Source of the DNA: WAPX01 sp964622075
GTDB taxonomy: Archaea; Halobacteriota; Archaeoglobi; Archaeoglobales; Archaeoglobaceae
DNA length: 11,733 bases
Direction of reading: 5' to 3'
Assembly (NCBI GenBank): GCA_964622075.1
Contig: CAZUMR010000073.1
Coordinates: forward strand, 1 to 11,733
In this document: positions 11,689 through 11,733 of the stretch, piece by piece
Position numbering within the stretch: position 1 is the stretch's first letter
Layout: each line of letters opens with the position of its first letter
The notes under the pieces: model-generated
The model's input: the letters and a program-made list of their open reading frames with translations, nothing else
What the model was told of the DNA's origin: nothing
Databases searched by the model: none
Translations under genes and position numbers: made by a program

Positions 11689-11733
11689 GCGGTCGTAGTC
11701 TAGCCTGGCAGGACACGGGCCTCCCGAGCCCGT
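11689..11733 (+). tRNA. tRNA-Gly (CCC), cut by the window end
   Basis: The first 45 bases of a tRNA are present: acceptor 5' strand GCGGTCG, TA, a D arm with GTC/GAC, A26, anticodon stem CGGGC/GCCCG, and loop CTCCCGA. The anticodon CCC (11723-11725) reads the glycine codon GGG. The variable region, T arm and 3' acceptor strand lie beyond the window. Confidence 0.88.

Overview
The window looks like a piece of a hyperthermophilic euryarchaeal chromosome, most likely from the order Archaeoglobales. The reasons are DNA topoisomerase VI subunit A, an ACT-DUF5612 protein, a DUF432 protein, a stand-alone Lrp/AsnC ligand-binding domain, an MJ0301-type pterin-related metallo-hydrolase, tRNA genes without encoded CCA, archaeal TATA-type promoters, and GGTG/GGAGG ribosome binding sites. 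The order-level assignment is inference from gene content; no 16S sequence is present.

Bases 1-2050 are visibly AT-richer than the rest and carry accessory material. They hold a decayed gene with at least four frameshifts (25-528, minus), a DUF3800-type putative nuclease with its own promoter region (835-1842, plus), and a non-coding tail with a possible gene scrap. The stretch ends at the 3' end of a tRNA-Phe(GAA) gene (2051-2124, minus), the usual side for tRNA-targeted integration.

From 2222 onward the DNA is compact housekeeping sequence. In order: a YfcE/MJ0936-type phosphodiesterase; a 75-residue helical protein; a TlyA-like S4/FtsJ RNA methyltransferase (minus) divergent from a UPF1-like SF1B helicase (plus); an MJ0301-type metallo-beta-lactamase-fold protein; a TetR-family regulator (minus) divergent from a DUF432 protein (plus); a minus-strand run of an OB-fold tRNA-binding-like protein, an ACT-DUF5612 protein, a stand-alone Lrp/AsnC domain and topoisomerase VI-A; and a beta-CASP-like metallo-nuclease (plus) divergent from topoisomerase VI-A. 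The window ends inside a tRNA-Gly(CCC) gene.

Three patterns run across the window. First, many genes have a TATA-like box centred about 23-28 bases before the start codon, which implies leaderless mRNAs; I used this to correct several starts. Second, two plus-strand genes (DUF432 and the nuclease) are preceded by tiny ORFs whose ATG sits at that leaderless distance. One overlaps the next start codon as ATGA; the other encodes 22 residues with a CxxCxxC motif. Third, most intergenic gaps contain perfect or near-perfect tandem duplications of about 10-14 bp, several covering the stop codon of a neighbouring gene.

No CRISPR array, complete insertion sequence or replication origin is visible.
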